From: Toxonevra muliebris | Lineage: Eukaryota > Arthropoda > Insecta > Diptera > Pallopteridae | DNA: 64,000 nucleotides | Assembly: GCA_963691655.1 (NCBI GenBank) | Contig: CAVNUY010000082.1 | Location: 1-64,000 of the forward strand | Direction of reading: 5' to 3' | In this document: positions 61,401 through 64,000 of the stretch, piece by piece | Position numbering within the stretch: position 1 is the first letter of the stretch | Layout: every line of letters begins with the position of its first letter | Notes under the pieces: model-generated | What the model saw: only the letters and a program-made list of their open reading frames with translations | The model's database searches: none | What the model was told of the DNA's origin: nothing | Position numbers and translations under genes: made by a program

Positions 61401-64000
61401 TTTATAGTGTCGGAGACACTTTTTCTATAGGGGAGAAGACGTTTTATAGTGTCGCAGACACCTTTTCTATAGGGGAGAAAACGTTTTATACTGTCGGAGA
61501 CACCTTTTCTATACGAGAGAAGACGTTTTATACTGTCGGAGACACCTTTTCTATACGAGAGAAGACATTTTATAGTGTCGGAGACACCTTTTCTATAGGA
61601 GAGAAGACGTTTTATAGTGTCGGAGACACCTTTTCTATAGGGGAGAAGACGTTTTATAGTGTCGGAGACACCTTTTCTATAGGGGAGAAGACGTTTTATA
61701 CTGTCGCAGACACCTTTTCTATAGGGGAGAAGACGTTATATACTGTCGGAGACACCTTTTCTATAGGGGAGCAGACGTTTTATAGTGTCGGAGACACCTT
61801 TTCTATAGTGGAGAAGACGTTTTATACTGTCGCAGACACCTTTTCTATAGGGGAGAAGACGTTTTATAGTGTCGGAGACACCTTTTCTATAGGGGAGCAG
61901 ACGTTTTATAGTGTCGGAGACACCTTTTCTATAGGGGAGAAGACGTTTTATACTGTCGCAGACACCTTTTCTATAGGGGAGAAGACGTTTTATACTGTCG
62001 GAGACACATTTTCTATAGGGGAGAAGACGTTTTATAGTGTCGGAGACACCTTTTCTATAGGGGAGAAGACGTTTTATAGTGTCGCAGACACCTTTTCTAT
62101 AGGGGAGAAGACGTTTTATAGTGTCGGAGACACCTTTTCTATACGAGAGAAGACGTTTTATACTGTCGCAGACACCTTTTCTATAGGGGAGAAGACGTTT
62201 TATACTGTCGCAGACACCTTTTCTATAGGGGAGAAGACGTTTTATACTGTCGGAGACACATTTTCTATAGGGGAGAAGACGTTTTATAGTGTCGGAGACA
62301 CCTTTTCTATAGGGGAGAAGACGTTTTATAGTGTCGCAGACACCTTTTCTATAGGGGAGAAGACGTTTTATAGTGTCGGAGACACCTTTTCTATACGAGA
62401 GAAGACGTTTTATACTGTCGCAGACACCTTTTCTATAGGGGAGAAGACGTTTTATACTGTCGCAGACACCATTCCTATAGGGGAGAAGACGTTTTATAGT
62501 GTCGCAGACACCTTTTCTATAGGGGAGAAGACGTTTTATACTGTCGGAGACACATTTTCTATAGGGGAGAAGACGTTTTATAGTGTCGGAGACACCTTTT
62601 CTATAGGAGAGAAGACGTTTTATAGTGTCGGAGACACCTTTTCTATAGGGGAGAAGACGTTTTATAGTGTCGGAGACACTTTTTCTATAGGGGAGAAGAC
62701 GTTTTATAGTGTCGCAGACACCTTTTCTATAGGGGAGAAAACGTTTTATACTGTCGGAGACACCTTTTCTATACGAGAGAAGACGTTTTATACTGTCGGA
62801 GACACCTTTTCTATACGAGAGAAGACATTTTATAGTGTCGGAGACACCTTTTCTATAGGGGAGAAGACGTTTTATAGTGTCGGAGACACCTTTTCTATAG
62901 GGGAGAAGACGTTTTATAGTGTCGGAGACACCTTTTCTATAGGGGAGAAGACGTTTTATAGTGTCGGAGACACCTTTTCTATAGGGGAGAAGACGTTTTA
63001 TAGTGTCGGAGACACCTTTTCTATAGGGGAGAAGACGTTTTATACTGTCGGAGACACATTTTCTATAGGGGAGAAGACGTTTTATAGTGTCGGAGACACC
63101 TTTTCTATAGGAGAGAAGACGTTTTATAGTGTCGGAGACACCTTTTCTATAGGGGAGAAGACGTTTTATAGTGTCGGAGACACTTTTTCTATAGGGGAGA
63201 AGACGTTTTATAGTGTCGCAGACACCTTTTCTATAGGGGAGAAAACGTTTTATACTGTCGGAGACACCTTTTCTATACGAGAGAAGACGTTTTATACTGT
63301 CGGAGACACCTTTTCTATACGAGAGAAGACATTTTATAGTGTCGGAGACACCTTTTCTATAGGGGAGAAGACGTTTTATAGTGTCGGAGACACCTTTTCT
63401 ATAGGAGAGAAGACGTTTTATAGTGTCGGAGACACCTTTTCTATAGGGGAGAAGACGTTTTATAGTGTCGGAGAAACCTTTTCTATAGGGGAGAAGACGT
63501 TTTATACTGTCGCAGACACTTTTTCTATAGGGGAGAAGACGTTTTATAGTGTCGGAGACACCTTTCTATAGGGGAGAAGACGTTTTATACTGTCGCAGAC
63601 ACCTTTTCTATAGGGGAGAAGACGTTTTATACTGTCGCAGACACATTTTCTATAGGGGAGAAGACGTTTTATACTGTCGGAGACACATTTTCTATAGGGG
63701 AGAAGACGTTTTATAGTGTCGGAGACACCTTTTCTATAGGGGAGAAGACGTTTTATAGTGTCGCAGACACCTTTTCTATAGGGGAGAAGACGTTTTATAG
63801 TGTCGGAGACACCTTTTCTATACGAGAGAAGACGTTTTATACTGTCGCAGACACCTTTTCTATAGGGGAGAAGACGTTTTATACTGTCGCAGACACCATT
63901 CCTATAGGGGAGAAGACGTTTTATAGTGTCGCAGACACCTTTTCTATAGGGGAGAAGACGTTTTATAGTGTCGGAGACACCTTTTCTATAGGAGAGAAGA
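58400..64000 (+). repeat. 9.59-kb tandem unit F, copy 2 (cut by window end)
   Basis: This starts directly after copy 1 and keeps the same variant order to the last base, which aligns with about 54,365 in copy 1. It differs by an extra T near 58,636 and one added 42-bp monomer with GAGCAGACG near 61,890. Only about 5.6 of the expected 9.6 kb is inside the window. The near identity of the two copies points to a recent event. Confidence 0.92.

Larger units (their letters stand above)
48411..63340 (+). repeat. Short cassette present 13 times
   Basis: A fixed run of monomers opens with GTCGGAGACACTTTTTC, then an AGTGTCGC monomer, then GAGAAAACGTTTTAT, then two CGAG monomers, and closes with GACATTTTATAG. 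The first and last markers are 148 bp apart in the copies I measured. Copies lie near 48,411, 49,043, 51,823, 53,040, 53,545, 54,427, 54,806, 56,951, 57,750, 58,635, 61,417, 62,677 and 63,181. The 58,635 copy has one extra T. I saw no complete copy before 48.4 kb. GACATTTT alone appears once earlier, near 43,127. Confidence 0.85.
1..64000 (+). repeat. 42-bp tandem satellite array filling the window
   Basis: Seen directly: the same 42-bp monomer repeats head to tail from the first to the last base, about 1,520 times, with no other sequence between copies. Monomer landmarks, numbering from AAGACGTTTT (1-10), are GTGTC-GGA-GACAC (14-26), TTTT (28-31), CTATAG (32-37) and GGGGAG (37-42). Consensus composition is 11 A, 13 T, 12 G and 6 C. 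Most neighbours differ by only a few substitutions at recurring positions. Length variants of 29, 36, 40, 41, 43 and 44 bp are a small minority. Both array edges lie outside the window. Known of such DNA: large homogeneous arrays of short monomers usually form constitutive heterochromatin at or near centromeres or chromosome ends. Which of these applies, and which species, cannot be told from this sequence. Confidence 0.99.

Noticed and set aside
1..64000. CRISPR array
   Set aside because: Repeats are directly adjacent with no unique spacers, and variation is shared substitutions rather than distinct spacer sequences.
1..64000. Telomeric repeat or G-quadruplex array
   Set aside because: The monomer is 42 bp, not a 5-8 bp telomere unit. 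There is one GGGG run per 42 bp, so spacing is too wide for a standard quadruplex.
1..64000. TATA-box promoters (TTTTATA, TTATATA in T9A monomers)
   Set aside because: They occur in nearly every monomer as part of the repeat, with no associated gene or other promoter elements.

Overview
The whole 64,000-base window is one uninterrupted head-to-tail satellite DNA array with a 42-bp monomer. I count the consensus as 18 G/C in 42 (43%) and estimate about 1,520 monomers. The array is already running at base 1 and still running at base 64,000, so neither edge is inside the window. Every monomer I read points the same way. I saw no inversion, no transposon or other unique insertion, no RNA gene, no CRISPR spacer and no convincing protein gene. 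This is typical of a eukaryotic centromeric, pericentromeric, subtelomeric or other heterochromatic array from a long-read assembly. I do not recognise the monomer and cannot name the organism.

Numbering the monomer from AAGACGTTTT (positions 1-10), its landmarks are GTGTC-GGA-GACAC at 14-26 (a short inverted repeat), TTTT at 28-31, CTATAG at 32-37 and GGGGAG at 37-42. Most variation sits at a few positions: 3 (G/A), 9 (T/A), 13-14 (AG, AC, TC), 20 (G/C/T/A), 27 (C/A), 28+31 (T/A) and 37-40 (GGGG, CGAG, GGAG, TGGG, GAGG, GGAA). These diagnostic variants show a second level of order: blocks of monomers copied together.

Layout. 0-4.2 kb: a nine-monomer cassette four times, then a 34-monomer duplication. 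4.6-7.8 kb: a 1,594-bp tandem duplication whose junction carries a 40-bp monomer. 9.3-13.2 kb: duplications at 3,275 bp and 1,722 bp. 14.7-19.95 kb: the only zone with 29-bp truncated monomers (13 junctions), itself duplicated at 3,337-3,379 bp. 17.4-28.4 kb: mosaic of T9A and ATTACTA variant monomers. 28.7-37.7 kb: a ~3.37-kb higher-order unit in three copies. 29.2-61.2 kb: many 44-bp monomers (+AG). 39.6-41.7 kb: an indel cluster. 39.95-47.5 kb: a ~2.6-kb block copied at a 4.88-4.92 kb offset. 46.8-64.0 kb: nested duplications ending in a 9.59-kb tandem repeat whose second copy runs off the window.

The 42-bp length is 14 codons, so one frame on each strand lacks stops in the common variants and gives long apparent 14-residue repeat proteins. 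These are best read as by-products of the repeat. The interest here is how the array was built, not a gene system.
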